Origin: Hyaloscypha bicolor E
Lineage: Eukaryota > Ascomycota > Leotiomycetes > Helotiales > Hyaloscyphaceae
Length of the DNA stretch: 64,000 nt
Direction of reading: 5' to 3'
Assembly: GCF_002865645.1 (NCBI RefSeq)
Contig: NW_020194517.1
Span: 1,736,001 to 1,800,000, forward strand
Positions 24,472-35,278 of this stretch are shown here, in pieces. Numbering within the stretch: the stretch's first letter is position 1; each line of letters opens with the position of its first letter. Position numbers and translations under genes: made by a program. The notes under the pieces are model-generated. The model worked only from the letters and a program-made list of their open reading frames with translations. It was not told the DNA's origin and made no database searches.

Positions 24472-25906
24472 CGTGACGAGTTCTAAGTGGATTCAAGATT
24501 GACTATGTCGAGCCAAAACTGATTGCACTTGCATATATAGTCGAGCTCGGCATTCAATCCGTCCTGACTAATCAGAAGATCCAGAGAATTGTTTACTAGG
24601 GAGGCTCAGGCCGACTAGCCGGGCTGACAAGGACAAATAGTATGTGATTGATCTTCAAGCACGCCTTTCCTGCATGACTGCAGAATTCTAGGGGATGGGA
24701 AAGATTAATAAACCTTTTTGGTGGGTTTCAAACTGAGGAGATGGAGACGTAATGCGGCATGGAGCGCATTCGTACGGACACTACTCTACGGCCGAGTGAT
24801 CTTGAAGCTGTTAAATTGCCTATCTCGGCAGACGATGGGACGAAAAGCGAGAAAGGATACAATTCTAGATGATTACAAGAACACAGAGCAGTGAAGGATT
24901 TATTTCAGGGCGACGGACTTTAAGGTCCCTCAATTGATACGCGAATGAAGGAGTATCCTGAGAAAGTGTGGTGGCAAAGAGACACTTGCGCCCTTCGCAC
25001 TTGGAAGGCATCACCCACCAACCGCCCACCCAGCTTGGATTTTGGAGACCTTAACGCCACAAATTCGAAAAATTAATATGATATTCGCAATGTTTCGAGT
25101 ATTCTCTATAATCTTGATTTTTTATTTTTATTTTCCCAAGACTTGAAAAAACGAGAAAGTTTTGGTAGGGAGGCGTGGGCAGGAAGGGGGTTTGGGCGGT
25201 TGGTAGGTGATCCCTTCTAAAAACCCCCCAATTTTGCTTGATCCAGAGCCTCTCACCAGTCATGTCTGAATATCGACGCGCCTCCAATCTTTCACAACCT
25301 GCTCAGTAATCGAAGTAGTCAAACACGGATTAATAGTCGGACTTAATCGTTAAGTCCGACTATTAGTGATCCCGCATCAAAGCCGCACAGCCTCGGCTCC
25401 GAAACCTGTCGGGAAATGCTCTTATTGGGAAGTATGAGTATTGCGTGGATTCACCAGCTTGAATATCCAGCAATGATAAATATTATATACCTCCAGGGTC
25501 CGCATACGATCGAACAGCGGACGGTGCGGTTGAGCGCTTATGATGCAGTTGAAAGAATGTGCCGAGTCTTTGGCGTGCATGGTCACGTGATTATTATCTA
25601 TAATATATCATCCTTTATATTGGGAGGGTTCACATAGTCTCTCCTACCAATGGACTTTGACTTGAGAGAGTAGCTAGTAGTCTCAAGCTGTTTATCGAAC
25701 TTCGAGCCAGACCGGACGAGTCTATCACGTGGCACAAGGCATGCAGGAGCTTCGGCTTTTGATATCTCGAGATAGCTCTTGGAATACTTGGTGATTTGGG
25801 TAAATAAACCCATGCCCTGTCTGGATCCACAGACGCCGCACATGGTACTAAGGAATAAGAGAGCTGGAATTCAAGGTTTTGTGGAGGCGAACGTGCTAGA
25901 AACACA
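24472..25906. other. Intergenic region with a perfect hairpin
   Basis: No gene is supported. The first few hundred bases should hold the MFS promoter (minus strand). A striking perfect inverted repeat lies at 25331-25365. The open frames here are short and overlapping. Confidence 0.45.
25331..25365. repeat. Perfect 16-bp inverted repeat with 3-nt loop
   Basis: The left arm TAATAGTCGGACTTAA (25331-25346) and the right arm TTAAGTCCGACTATTA (25350-25365) are exact reverse complements around TCG. The match does not extend outward. It could extrude as a cruciform, be an operator-like site, or be a fragment of a fold-back element. Confidence 0.8.
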
Positions 25907-26240
25907 CTTCGGGGTAGGGATGCACGATTTATAATTATTACAATTATATAATAATCAAGTCCGGCATAATTATATAATAATCAAGTCGCCAATATTATAA
26001 TGCATAAAATACTGCATAAAAGAGCGTATAAATCGTGCATAATTCGGCACGTGGAAAAGGGTAAATTAGTGGATTTGATTATTGGGGAGGAGCACGAAAC
26101 CGCGCTAGTAAAATGGAGGCTTCTGATTAGCTATGTCTCATATGCAAGATAATATCACCATAATCAAGTCGGAGTGATTATTTTACGATATTACGTATTC
26201 AAGTCCTAAATTATATAATTTTAGCATCCCTACTTCGGGG
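25907..26240. mobile_element. Non-autonomous hAT-like MITE with 8-bp target-site duplication
   Basis: The element 25915-26232 (318 bp) starts TAGGGATGC and ends GCATCCCTA, perfect 9-bp terminal inverted repeats with weaker complementarity inside. It is flanked by the direct repeat CTTCGGGG at 25907-25914 and 26233-26240. An 8-bp duplication and TAGGG termini are hallmarks of hAT elements. The interior is AT-rich, has no ORF, and repeats AATAATCAAGTC near the left end, a possible subterminal transposase site. It would need a transposase from elsewhere. Confidence 0.8.
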
Positions 26241-26536
26241 TAGGGGTTTTTTTATCCTACACACAAAGTATTTGCGGAGTTTAAATTCAGGGTCACGCCC
26301 TCGCATAGCGCCATAATTAGATACAAGTACTCCACGTTGCGGGGTGCACCATCTGAAGCGAAGAAGAACCTTCCGTCATAGTCAGACCAGGCCTTCTCAA
26401 TTAGAGAGGGGCAACTGCTCTACGGACTAAAACGTATCTTGGAACAATTGGGCTCTGAAAGCTTGAAGGCGCAATTGGTAGCAAGGAGGGAAGGACTATG
26501 GTCGAGCGTCTCGTTGCAATAGTAACATCCTGCCAC

Positions 26537-27046
26537 CTTGGCGGGGAAAGGGCTCGGTCATAAATACGACTATCTCTCGAGGTCAATTGACTTTCGAGCC
26601 TTACAAACCCTTTTGGTCAAGCACTCTTCAATGGGCTTCAACGGCGCGAAGTGAAAAGTGGTCCTGTCGTCACAGTTTCGATTGGGAATTTCTTGCCGGG
26701 TGCGCCAAGAGCGGACGCCAAGCCCAAGAGCAAGCCAAGAAGGCGCCAAGAAGCACATGACGAGGCCAACTTCTTCCAGAACCCTTCCGCAGCTCCTCTC
26801 ATCCACTCACATTGCCCACGGATCAACATTTTTTCTGCTTCGCCACCTCCGCCGGCCGCTTATCAGAGAAATTCCTCTCCGCCGCCCCAAGAAACTTGGC
26901 TCCGCCACTCCCCTCCGCCGACTAGAGCCGTTCGGTGATAGCCAAGATCCGTTCGGTCCCAATGTCAAGGGCTTGGCCTCTTGCCGTTCAACACCATAAC
27001 CACAGTTATTGGCAGGAAGACATCATAAGAAAATGTTGTCCTTGGC
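26537..27046. promoter_or_regulatory. Cluster of nine GCCAAG hexamers (putative PacC sites)
   Basis: GCCAAG occurs at 26704, 26717, 26734, 26745 and 26941; its complement CTTGGC at 26537, 26895, 26972 and 27041. Chance predicts about 0.25 in 510 bp counting both strands. GCCARG is the known core of the fungal ambient-pH regulator PacC/Rim101, and ENA-type ATPases are known alkaline- and salt-induced targets in other fungi. The regulatory role here is inference. Confidence 0.6.
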
Positions 27047-27117
27047 ACCCATCCTGACCGGTGGGTCGTTCGACCCTCTCTTATCAATCACCCAACCCGT
27101 CTTTGCCGGCCGAGGAA

Positions 27118-27124
27118 TATATAT
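27118..27124 (+). promoter_or_regulatory. Putative TATA box of the ENA ATPase gene
   Basis: TATATAT lies 156 bp before the start codon in otherwise GC-balanced sequence, a plausible position for a fungal gene with a leader of about 100 nt. Confidence 0.4.
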
Positions 27125-27279
27125 GCAGCGGGGTAGCCACCCTCTCCTTGGGCTTCAGACCAAAGCCCTCTGTTGTATATCTTTCCTTAGACATTCCCTA
27201 CTATTCCCTCGACTAGGAATAGAACCAATTTACGACATACAGAACAATCACTTCAATTGCCATCAGATGACGCAGATTC

Positions 27280-30200
27280 ATGATGGCACCCACAACACAA
27301 ACACCACAAGGAACTGACCGACACCCATTTCTGCTATCTGTTGAAGATGTTGCTCGGCAACTGGGAACCAACATCGAGACCGGTTTAAGCGCCAGGCAGG
27401 TTGCAGAGCTTCGAAATGAGTTCCCACCGAACGAACTCGAGGGTGGAGGAGGCGTTTCTTGGTACAAGATCCTCCTCAAGCAGATTAGCAATGCCATGAT
27501 TTTGGTAAGTCGGCATTTGTTTTGGGTTTTCGGTAGAGGGTTAACAGCTTGGCAGGTCCTGGTCTTTGCAATGGCTCTGAGTTTTGGAGTGAACGACTAC
27601 ATCGAAGGAGGAGTCCTTGCAGCAGTAATTTTCTTGAACGTCTCCATTGGATTCTTCCAAGAATTCAAGGCTGAGAAGAAAATGGATTCTTTGCGAGCTC
27701 TTTCGTCACCCAGTGCGTCGGTATTGCGAGATGGCAAGAACGAAGTTATTCCCAGGTATGTACGCTTCCCTTCTCTCCGCTTCATTCATTGCTAATATTC
27801 TTCTAGTGCAGAAGTGCTTCCTGGAGACATTATTATTTTGAAGACTGGGGATACAGTCCCAGCCGACGTTCGAGTATTCGAAGCTATGAATCTTAACTGT
27901 GACGAGAAATCGTTGACTGGCGAAGCCGAGCCGGTCGAGAAGCGCATAGCGCACGATGTCCGCATCCCAGGTTCGGACAATCTAGCAACGGAGGAAGGAG
28001 AAGTTGGTATTGGCGATCGCTTCAACATGGCATACTCGACAACAACTGTTACCAAAGGTCGTGGCCGAGGCATTGTGACGTTCACCGGAATGCAGACGGA
28101 AGTTGGAAAGATCGCAGCGTCGACTACGAAGAAGACTCGAAAGGCCGGGCGATCCATGAACTACAAGAAGTATGGCAAGACTCAACCGGTGAAAGGTGGA
28201 GCTCGACGAGTTTATGACTTCATTGGCAAGTTCCTTGGCCTGACCGAGGGAACACCTCTTCAGCGAAAGCTATCCGCGCTTGCCTATCTCTTGTTCGGCT
28301 GCGCTATCTTGCTTGCTATCATTGTATTCGGAGTCAATCGATTCAATGTTACTGTGAGTATCAATCTTTAAAGAAAAGCTGCTCCCATAATTGACTATCC
28401 TTAGGACGAAGTTGCTGTCTATGCTATCTCTACCGGTATCGCCATCATTCCTGAATCTTTGATTGCGTATGTCCTCCCCCGTCTCTTGGTTTCCTCCAGA
28501 ATCTAACTGACATATTGTAGTGTTCTCACAATCACAATGGTGGTCGGAATGACAGTTATGAGAAAAGCCAATGTTGTCATCCGAGACTTATCAGCCCTCG
28601 AAGCTCTTGGAGGCATCACCAACATCTGCTCAGACAAGACCGGCACTCTTACTCAAGGAGCTATGATCGTAAAGAAGGTCTGGCTACCAAAGGTTGGAAT
28701 CTACACCGTCAACCACTCGACCGACCCCAGCAACCCAACCCAGGGCACGGTCACCAAAGGTCCCGAGCCTTTTCTTACGAGTACTACTGACGAGAAGAAC
28801 GACGACGACCGCCAACTCACATTCGACATCCCACTGGCGAAGCTCGCAAAAGATCAACAAAATAGAAATCTCTCTGAAGACGAAAAAGTGGCAGAGCTCA
28901 CTCCCCAACTCGAAGCATTCTTGGTGCCGACAGCACTTTGCAACTTAGCCACTGTGCTACTTGAGAAGACCGAAGGTGATAGAAAGGAGAAATGGCAGAC
29001 CACAGGGGAGCCGACCGAGATTGCTCTGCAAGTCTTCGCTCGTCGATTTGACTTTGGCAAGAAACGTCTCGAGGCCGATGGATGGAAGCAAATTGCAGAA
29101 TTTCAATTCGACAGCAGCATCAAGCGGATGTCTGTCGTCTACAGAGATCCAGAGACAAACGACAGCATGATCTACACCAAGGGTGCTGTAGAACGCATCC
29201 TCGATCTTTGCTCTTCTATTGGAACTGGCTCGAACAACGAAACTATGACTGATAAAATGAAGGAACATGTCATTGCTCAAATGGATGAGCTTGCCGGTCA
29301 AGGTCAACGAGTGCTCGCAGTCGCTTCTAGAACCTGGGATGGGGACTTTCCCGAACAGCACGGAAGCAACGTCGACTCTCTTCGCACAGAAGTCGAACAA
29401 GAGCTGACACTCATCGGTCTCGTCGGAATCTACGACCCTCCCCGCGACGAAACCAAAGACGCAATCAGAGAGTGTTCAGAAGCAGGTATAAAAGTACACA
29501 TGCTCACAGGCGACCATCCTGCAACAGCCACGGCAATCGCAAAAGAAATCGGCATTATCCCTCACAACCTATCAATCCTGCCACCCGAAGTCTCAGCATC
29601 AATTATCCAAAAAGCAACCGATTTCGACGCCCTCACCGATGCCCAAATCGACGATCTTCCCTCCCTTCCCCTCGTCCTCGCCCGCTGCGCACCGGACACC
29701 AAAACCCGCATGATCCAGGCCCTGCGCCGTCGCGGACTCTACATGGCAATGACAGGCGATGGCGTGAACGACGCTCCCTCTCTCAGCTCCGCAGATGTAG
29801 GCATAGCCATGGGTCTCGCCGGTTCCGATGTCGCCAAAGGAGCTGCAAAGATCGTCCTCACAGACGACAAATTCAACAGCATCGTTGCCGCGATCCGCGA
29901 GGGGCGGAGGATGTTCGACAACATCCAGAAATTCGTCATGCATCTGCTCGCCTCTAATGTCGGGGAGGTGATCCTTCTCATCGCAGGTCTCGGGTTCCAG
30001 GATGAGAGCAATCAATCCGTGTTCCCCCTGTCACCTCTCCAGATATTATGGATAAACATGATTACCTCCTCATTTCCAGCTTTCGGACTGGGCCGCGAAC
30101 CAGCAAGTTCTGATATCATGAGAAGGAAACCACATTCAATAAAATACGGTGTCTTCACTCCGCAAATCATCGTCGATATGCTCGTGTATGGCCTCTTGAT

Positions 30201-30900
30201 GGGGACTTGCACCCTTTTGACCTTTGTCATCATCATCTACGGCGTCTACGATGGCCGTCTCGGATCCGACTGTAATCGGAATTATCAAACGGATACATAT
30301 CTCTCGTCTTGCGAGCCCGTGTTCCGTGCGCGAGCAACAGCTTTCGCGGAATTGACGTGGTTGATCCTCGTCGCGGCGTGGGAATTCAAATCTATTCGAC
30401 GGAGCATGTTCCGCCTTGATCCTGCTACTCAATCAAGATTTCCTTTCTTTAAAGATGTTTATGAGAACAGGTTCTTGTTTTGGGCAGTGGTTATCGGTGC
30501 GGTTTCTGTCTTCCCAGCCGTTTACATTCCGGGTTTGAACACGAAAGTGTTCAAGCATGTCGGCATTACCTGGGAGTGGGGGCTTGCTTTTGGTGCGGTG
30601 ATTGTGTTCGTCCTTGGTGTTGAGGCTTGGAAAACTGTGAAGAGGGCTACTGGATGGTTTATCTCGGAAGAGGAGAATGAGGAGGAAAGGAGAGGCGGAA
30701 GATTTGGATTGAGACAAGGATTTTGGGGACGTGCGAGGAGCAGAGCATCTTCGATTCGCAGCCTCAGTAGGAAGGGGACGGAGATGAGTGAAGGGTCAAT
30801 TGGTGACAAGGTCGCGGAGATGGGAGCACTTGGTGCTGCTCCAACGACGCGGAGTTTGTTGACACCGCAGAGGGAGGGGGAGCAGGTTTCAGAGTTATGA
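27280..30900 (+). CDS. ENA-type (P-IID) Na+/K+ exporting ATPase
   Basis: P-type ATPases of the ENA group pump Na+ or K+ out of the cell and are needed at high salt or alkaline pH. Exons 27280-27504, 27556-27755, 27807-28353, 28405-28466 and 28521-30900 keep frame and give 1137 residues, near the usual ENA length of about 1090. The N-terminal cation-ATPase domain is followed by the actuator loop CDEKSLTGEAEPV, membrane helix 4 IIPESLIAVLTITM, the phosphorylation motif CSDKTGTLT (Asp about 383), the nucleotide domain with KGAVERI, MLTGDHPATA, and the hinge MTGDGVNDAPSLSSADVGIAMG. Four to six C-terminal helices and a basic, Ser-rich tail follow. Absence of a P-IIA calcium-site pattern and general resemblance favour ENA over SERCA. 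A second ATG follows directly (MM). The upstream region is rich in PacC-type sites. Confidence 0.93.
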
Positions 30901-31112
30901 TTTGATGATGACTTTTGTATTGGATATATAGACCTGATTTTACTGGAAATGCAATGAATGACGCAAATAGATCGTAGATTTTGGTACCGTCTTTTCCCCT
31001 TTCATCTTGGTTCGTCTCAGATCTATCTCCGCCCAACGTCATAGGGTAGACTCGAAAATCAGCCATATTTCAGCCTCATTGTCAGCCCAATTCCTTATTC
31101 ATACCTCGTGCA

Positions 31113-31789
31113 ATGCCGTTGGTAGAAAAGCTCGCTATGAACTTCCCAATGAAGGAGCAGCTTGACTTTCTCCGCCAAGCAATCAGCGAAGATATCGACA
31201 CCCAAGCTGCGGTTCAACATCTCCACTCAAAGCTCACGTCACCAAGACCGTCTTTTTCATCCCTCTCGCACAGGCTGAAGTATTTCTCCCTCTTAAACAC
31301 AAGCACCCCGCCTTCACTGTTAATCCTCTCTTCACTCATGATGGCACACACCATCATCCTCTGTCTTCTACTGAGAGAAGATACGAAAAGTACGGCACCC
31401 ATATCTCACTCACTCGCGCGTTATTGGGGGAGTGCTGACGATTTGTAGGATTGCGAAGATCGAAGCAAGATCATGAAATCAAGGGGACAGAACTGACACG
31501 GAATTTCAAGGATAGTTTGGGGCATGTGCTTGTGGTGCTGCAAATTGCGATTAGCCTGATTGCATTTGGGAGCTGTATCATTGGAGTAAGTTCGTGGTGG
31601 CTAGGAAGTGTTATATGTGTGGTTTATGGGGGAGTGGTTGCGTTTGCGGCGTGGGTTGTAATGAGTTTAGCGTGTGTATGGGTGGGTGTGAGTGGAAGGA
31701 AAACGGAGACGAGAAGGGGAGAGAGCAGGGCAGTGGGAAAATGGAGGAGAAGGGATGAGGGGAAAAGAGTAAAGGAGCGTGGGATGTAA
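31113..31789 (+). CDS. Small hypothetical membrane protein
   Basis: The gene model has one intron (about 31389-31447, GTACGG...TTTGTAG) joining two frames into one product of about 205 residues. It starts MPLVEKLAMNFPMKEQLDF and has a Ser-rich middle, one possible helix at SLLILSSLMMAHTIILCLLL, and two clear C-terminal membrane helices (VLVVLQIAISLIAFG and WLGSVICVVYGGVVAF...), ending in a basic Arg/Lys tail. The two C-terminal helices after a short cytosolic stretch faintly recall Vma12-type ER assembly factors of the V-ATPase, but no motif proves it. Between about 31240 and 31388 another frame also reads like protein, so the splice model may be wrong. Function unknown. Confidence 0.45.
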
Positions 31790-32367
31790 ACGTGAGGAGC
31801 GTTCGGGGGAATTTTTTAGTAGATATGTTCTGGTGCGAGTATGGGAAAAGGAGATGAATGGACTGAAATATTTGAGAGCATCGTGTTGGAGTTGTTGGTA
31901 TATTTAAACTGCCTAGATGACTGAGTTGGTAAAGGTGTTGTTTCGTTTCTGGCCGGGCAGAGCAGCAGTCCGACTAGCAAGCAAACCTTGGAATAACATA
32001 AAACACCGTGGTCTCTCTGGGAGAATAGTCAATGAGAGGTTTCGCGCTGTGTCGACCTGGTTGTTGTGGTGATTAATTAGGAGGGATAGACGTGCGTATC
32101 ATAGTGTTGTGTAGGGAAAAATATGAGGATAGAGGTGCCGTGAATGATTAATGTGAGAGCTATAGTCGTATGAGGTAGTCTGGATTGAGTCGGTGGACAG
32201 AAGCAGCTGATATGCAGTAACTAGGAGGACGAAGCTTTATCATTAATGAGGTTGGGGTCGGTGGAAGGACGCGTTGGATGAATTGGTCAACTCTCATGAT
32301 TTTTATTGTTGACTAACATCCGTGATAGGGCAGGGAACGCATCAAGAGCTCTCCGCCGACGCACCCC
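31790..32367. other. Convergent intergenic region
   Basis: It lies between the 3' ends of a plus-strand and a minus-strand gene. It should contain both 3' untranslated regions. No other structure was recognised. Confidence 0.5.
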
Positions 32368-34030
32368 CTAATTCTCCGGAAACAACTTTGGGTCGATAGG
32401 AGGCAAAGAATGATAATCGTGCACCCGCGTCGCCCAACTCGGGAGCTGCTCATGTTCGTGACCCTTCGGAATATGGTTTATGAATCCACTGTTGTTCATC
32501 AGATCTTTCAACGCCATCAACATACTAATTGGGTCAGGTCTCTTATGCAGCTCCCTCGTAGCTAACTTGATGGCATCACTGAGGAAGCTCGTATACGGCT
32601 TGTTGAGTTTCAGCTTATTGATATCAAGTGTCTTACGTGAAATCGTTCCGTCTTGGTAGATGTCCCAGCTAATATTTGATGGTTTCCCGTCCCAAAGTAA
32701 GTGGGTCGAAGCATGGACTTCTAGCACACCGTTCCGACTCAGTGGTCCACAGTCTGCGAGATTGTACATCATGGCACCCAATGCCCAGAGGTCGGATTTG
32801 GCGGTGTGCTTCTGCTGGTCGGGGAAGTAATAATATTCGGGGTTCCACTCGGGTTTATCAGGAGATAAGCGATCAGGATATGGAATCTTAGGGTATGGAT
32901 TGTAGAGCAGCTCAGGAGCCCAATAGGTTTTCGTGCCGCACTTGCCCCTGGACTTTTGACCTCGATCTTCTTTCGGATGTCCAGGCGGTCTGTCCTCGCA
33001 TGCGAGGCCAAAATCACTGAGAACGCAGTAGAAGTATCGCTTCGTTCCCACAGTCCCTCTTGACCGGATCAGGACATTGTCAGGCTTCATGTCGCGATGG
33101 AGGATGGGCACCCAACCAGGGGCTGAATCGTAATCCGTGACATCGCTCGAGAGATAGGTCCGACCACTCATAAGATACGCTAATCCGTCGCAGAGTCCTG
33201 CAAATGCGTGCCAAATAAAGCGTTCAGGGACTTCCGGCTTCTCAGCATCCGAACTTGCATGCAGACGTTTTGTACCGAAGGCCCTGATGAGATTTTCCAA
33301 GGAGCCTCTGTCGCAAAACTCGACGTATACAGAGGCTCTTTTTAGGTCGGGTGTGACGAAGCCAGCGGTAAAAAATGAGATTGAGGCATGCCTCAGCCTG
33401 TGAAGCATATGCACTTCATCCTTAGTGAAGTGGATATCTTGTTCTTTGAATCTCGGAAGAGTCAGACCATCAAGCCAGGGTGACGGGGCCTGCGAAATTT
33501 ACTGACCTCTTCTCAACACTCAGCAACTGAGTGATCTTGTGTTTCACGACAAACACTCCGCCGTTAAAAGCGCCAACTTTGTTTTTAGAATTCGGGTCAT
33601 CAAGTATTTTGACAATGTGGTAATCATGTCGAATATTGTAGGATTTCACGTCCTCCCGTTTGTACTCCGACAAGGGAATTGTTTTGCTCACTCTCACGAA
33701 GCAAGAAGATTCGCCGAGTCCTTGTGCCTTTCGCGATTCGTCTGCCTTTCTCAAGATTCTTTTGTCGTGTCGGGGGTTTTTTGTCGTTGTCTCAGAGGTT
33801 TCCAGATTGAAGTATCTGGGTGCTTTACTCCCACAAAACCTCAGGATCCATGGCTTTGGCAAATCTCCAAGGGTAGGATGGATGTAGAGAGGACTACCGG
33901 TTGGCCCTTTTTGAAAGGTCATTCTCTTGTTCTTGTCGATGCCAATAAGCCAGCCGTCTGGCAGAGCATTTAGCTCGTGTAAGGACTTCTTCAAACCCTC
34001 CTGGTCCGGCAATAATGTTGCCGGCGCCAT
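32368..34030 (-). CDS. Protein kinase with an N-terminal WW-like domain
   Basis: Exons 33507-34030 and 32368-33451 (55-nt intron) keep frame and give 535 residues. Residues about 20-60 (LPDGWLIGIDKNKR... then YIHPTLGDLPKPW) follow the WW pattern: LPxGW, then HP, then a late Trp. The C-terminal two thirds is a Ser/Thr kinase: EVHMLHRLRHASI (helix C region), the hinge VEFCDRGSLENLI, catalytic ILHRDMKPDNVLI (Asp about 295), VLSDFGLACE (about 321), TYWAPELL and SDLWALGAMMYNLA. The glycine-rich loop is not canonical, and the VAIK lysine is probably in VFVVKHK. HRD, DFG and APE are intact, so it may be active. WW domains bind proline-rich or phospho-Ser/Thr-Pro ligands, so this one may guide substrate choice; that is inference. 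The opposite-strand neighbour at 34346 shares its upstream region. Confidence 0.85.
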
Positions 34031-34345
34031 GTCAGGATTGCTGTACTCTAAGTGAATAGCGGGATGAGCTAATATGAAGTCGTGGGTGATTTTGTGGAGG
34101 AAGTTTTGAAAATGTAACTAACGAAGGTCCTCGAAATTGCAGACAAGGCCTTAAATATTCAGACGATGAGCTGACTAGACACCATTAACAAAAGAATTTA
34201 GTCACGGCGTAGCTCGGGTTCAATAACAAAAAATTCAATGGGGTGAATGATTGTTCACCTACCGGCCTTGATAAAATAAAGCGCGACAATAAAAGGGGAA
34301 GCGAGGCTTAGCAAGACAATACCAACTCGAAAGCATAGTAGCAAA
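34031..34345. promoter_or_regulatory. Shared upstream region of two divergent genes
   Basis: These 315 bases separate the start codons of the kinase gene (minus) and the hypothetical gene (plus). A short imperfect palindrome GGTGAATGATTGTTCACC lies at about 34242-34259. No certain TATA box is seen. Confidence 0.35.
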
Positions 34346-35161
34346 ATGGCACAACAATCGAGTACTCCGCTGCAGCAGCAAGGAATCAAACCTCGTTCTT
34401 TCAAGTCAAATACTGGGACATTTGCCCTCCTTCAGCGACGAGGCATTAAACTCCCACCGCTCATCACAACCTTCCACCACGAAATGCCAAAGCAGCAGGT
34501 CTGGCGATACAAGGGTGGTTTAATGAGCAACCATAAGTACCACGATGCAGATGCTCCAGAAATCTTGAAATGGAGCAGTAGCTCATCAGATCGCAGCACT
34601 GGAGAAGGTGCAAGCAAAGGCACAAATGGCCATGAGTCTGATAGTAGCAACCAGCCTGAATCGCCCTTTAATTCCACCGAGACTGTGGAAGAGAGACTGG
34701 AAAGATGGAAGAAATTCTACAGTGAGAAAGGGATGGAGAGCTACTTTGACAAGGACGATTATGAGGAGTATCTCGACGACTTGCTGTTCGACAGGCTGGA
34801 CAACGAGGTCCAATATACTGTGTACGAAACGGGTGCAAAGAAATACAGAGGCCAGGAGCATGTTCGGTTCTTCTGGGACTACGTGAGGATGGAGCTGAAG
34901 GACGATGAGGAGACAGAGTCTCCTATTGAGGAGCTACAGCACATTACTGCCTCGAGATATAGCGAAAATCCCTTGAGAAATTTCCGGCCCTGGGCACGGG
35001 TTGGTGCTGGCGTACCAGGAAAGGACGATTTCCGCACTGGAAAGACACGCAGCAGAAGCCCACATCCCATGGCGAAATCGCCAACAGTGAAGATAACTGG
35101 GACTGGAGAAGATCCGGAACTGTTGGAGATTCGAAAGTTGTTGACGAATCTGGAGCAGTGA
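34346..35161 (+). CDS. Hypothetical acidic protein, 271 residues
   Basis: A single uninterrupted frame begins with a Gln-rich stretch (MAQQSSTPLQQQGIKPRSF). It continues with a basic segment, then VWRYKGGLMSNHKYHDADAPEILKW, a low-complexity Ser/Thr/Glu region, and a charged block (ERWKKFYSEKGMESYFDKDDYEEYLDDLLFDRLDNE) likely to be helical. The tail has KTRSRSPHPMAKSPTVKI, with several Ser-Pro sites. There is no signal peptide or membrane helix. I do not recognise the family. Length, codon balance and clean flanks support a real gene; Ser-Pro sites and the divergent kinase invite, but do not prove, a link. Confidence 0.7.
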   Translation: MAQQSSTPLQQQGIKPRSFKSNTGTFALLQRRGIKLPPLITTFHHEMPKQQVWRYKGGLMSNHKYHDADAPEILKWSSSSSDRSTGEGASKGTNGHESDSSNQPESPFNSTETVEERLERWKKFYSEKGMESYFDKDDYEEYLDDLLFDRLDNEVQYTVYETGAKKYRGQEHVRFFWDYVRMELKDDEETESPIEELQHITASRYSENPLRNFRPWARVGAGVPGKDDFRTGKTRSRSPHPMAKSPTVKITGTGEDPELLEIRKLLTNLEQ

Positions 35162-35278
35162 AAAGACTTCGCTTCAAACAGCCACGGATTCCGCGCTAAA
35201 ATTGCAACTACGGCACCTTCCGCTTGTCCTCTTCAAACACGTATGAACCAACGAACATCGCTCAATACACAATCCACC

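Larger units (their letters stand above)
26241..27279. other. Upstream region of the ENA ATPase gene
   Basis: No gene is supported. This 1 kb holds the promoter of the ATPase at 27280, including a dense set of GCCAAG/CTTGGC hexamers and a TATATAT box at 27118-27124. Confidence 0.6.

Noticed and set aside
22387..26354. 13-bp inverted repeat (CAGATGGTGCACC / GGTGCACCATCTG) flanking the MFS gene like transposon ends
   Set aside because: Exact 13-mers in inverted orientation are expected tens of times by chance in 64 kb, the match does not extend, and no target duplication is seen.
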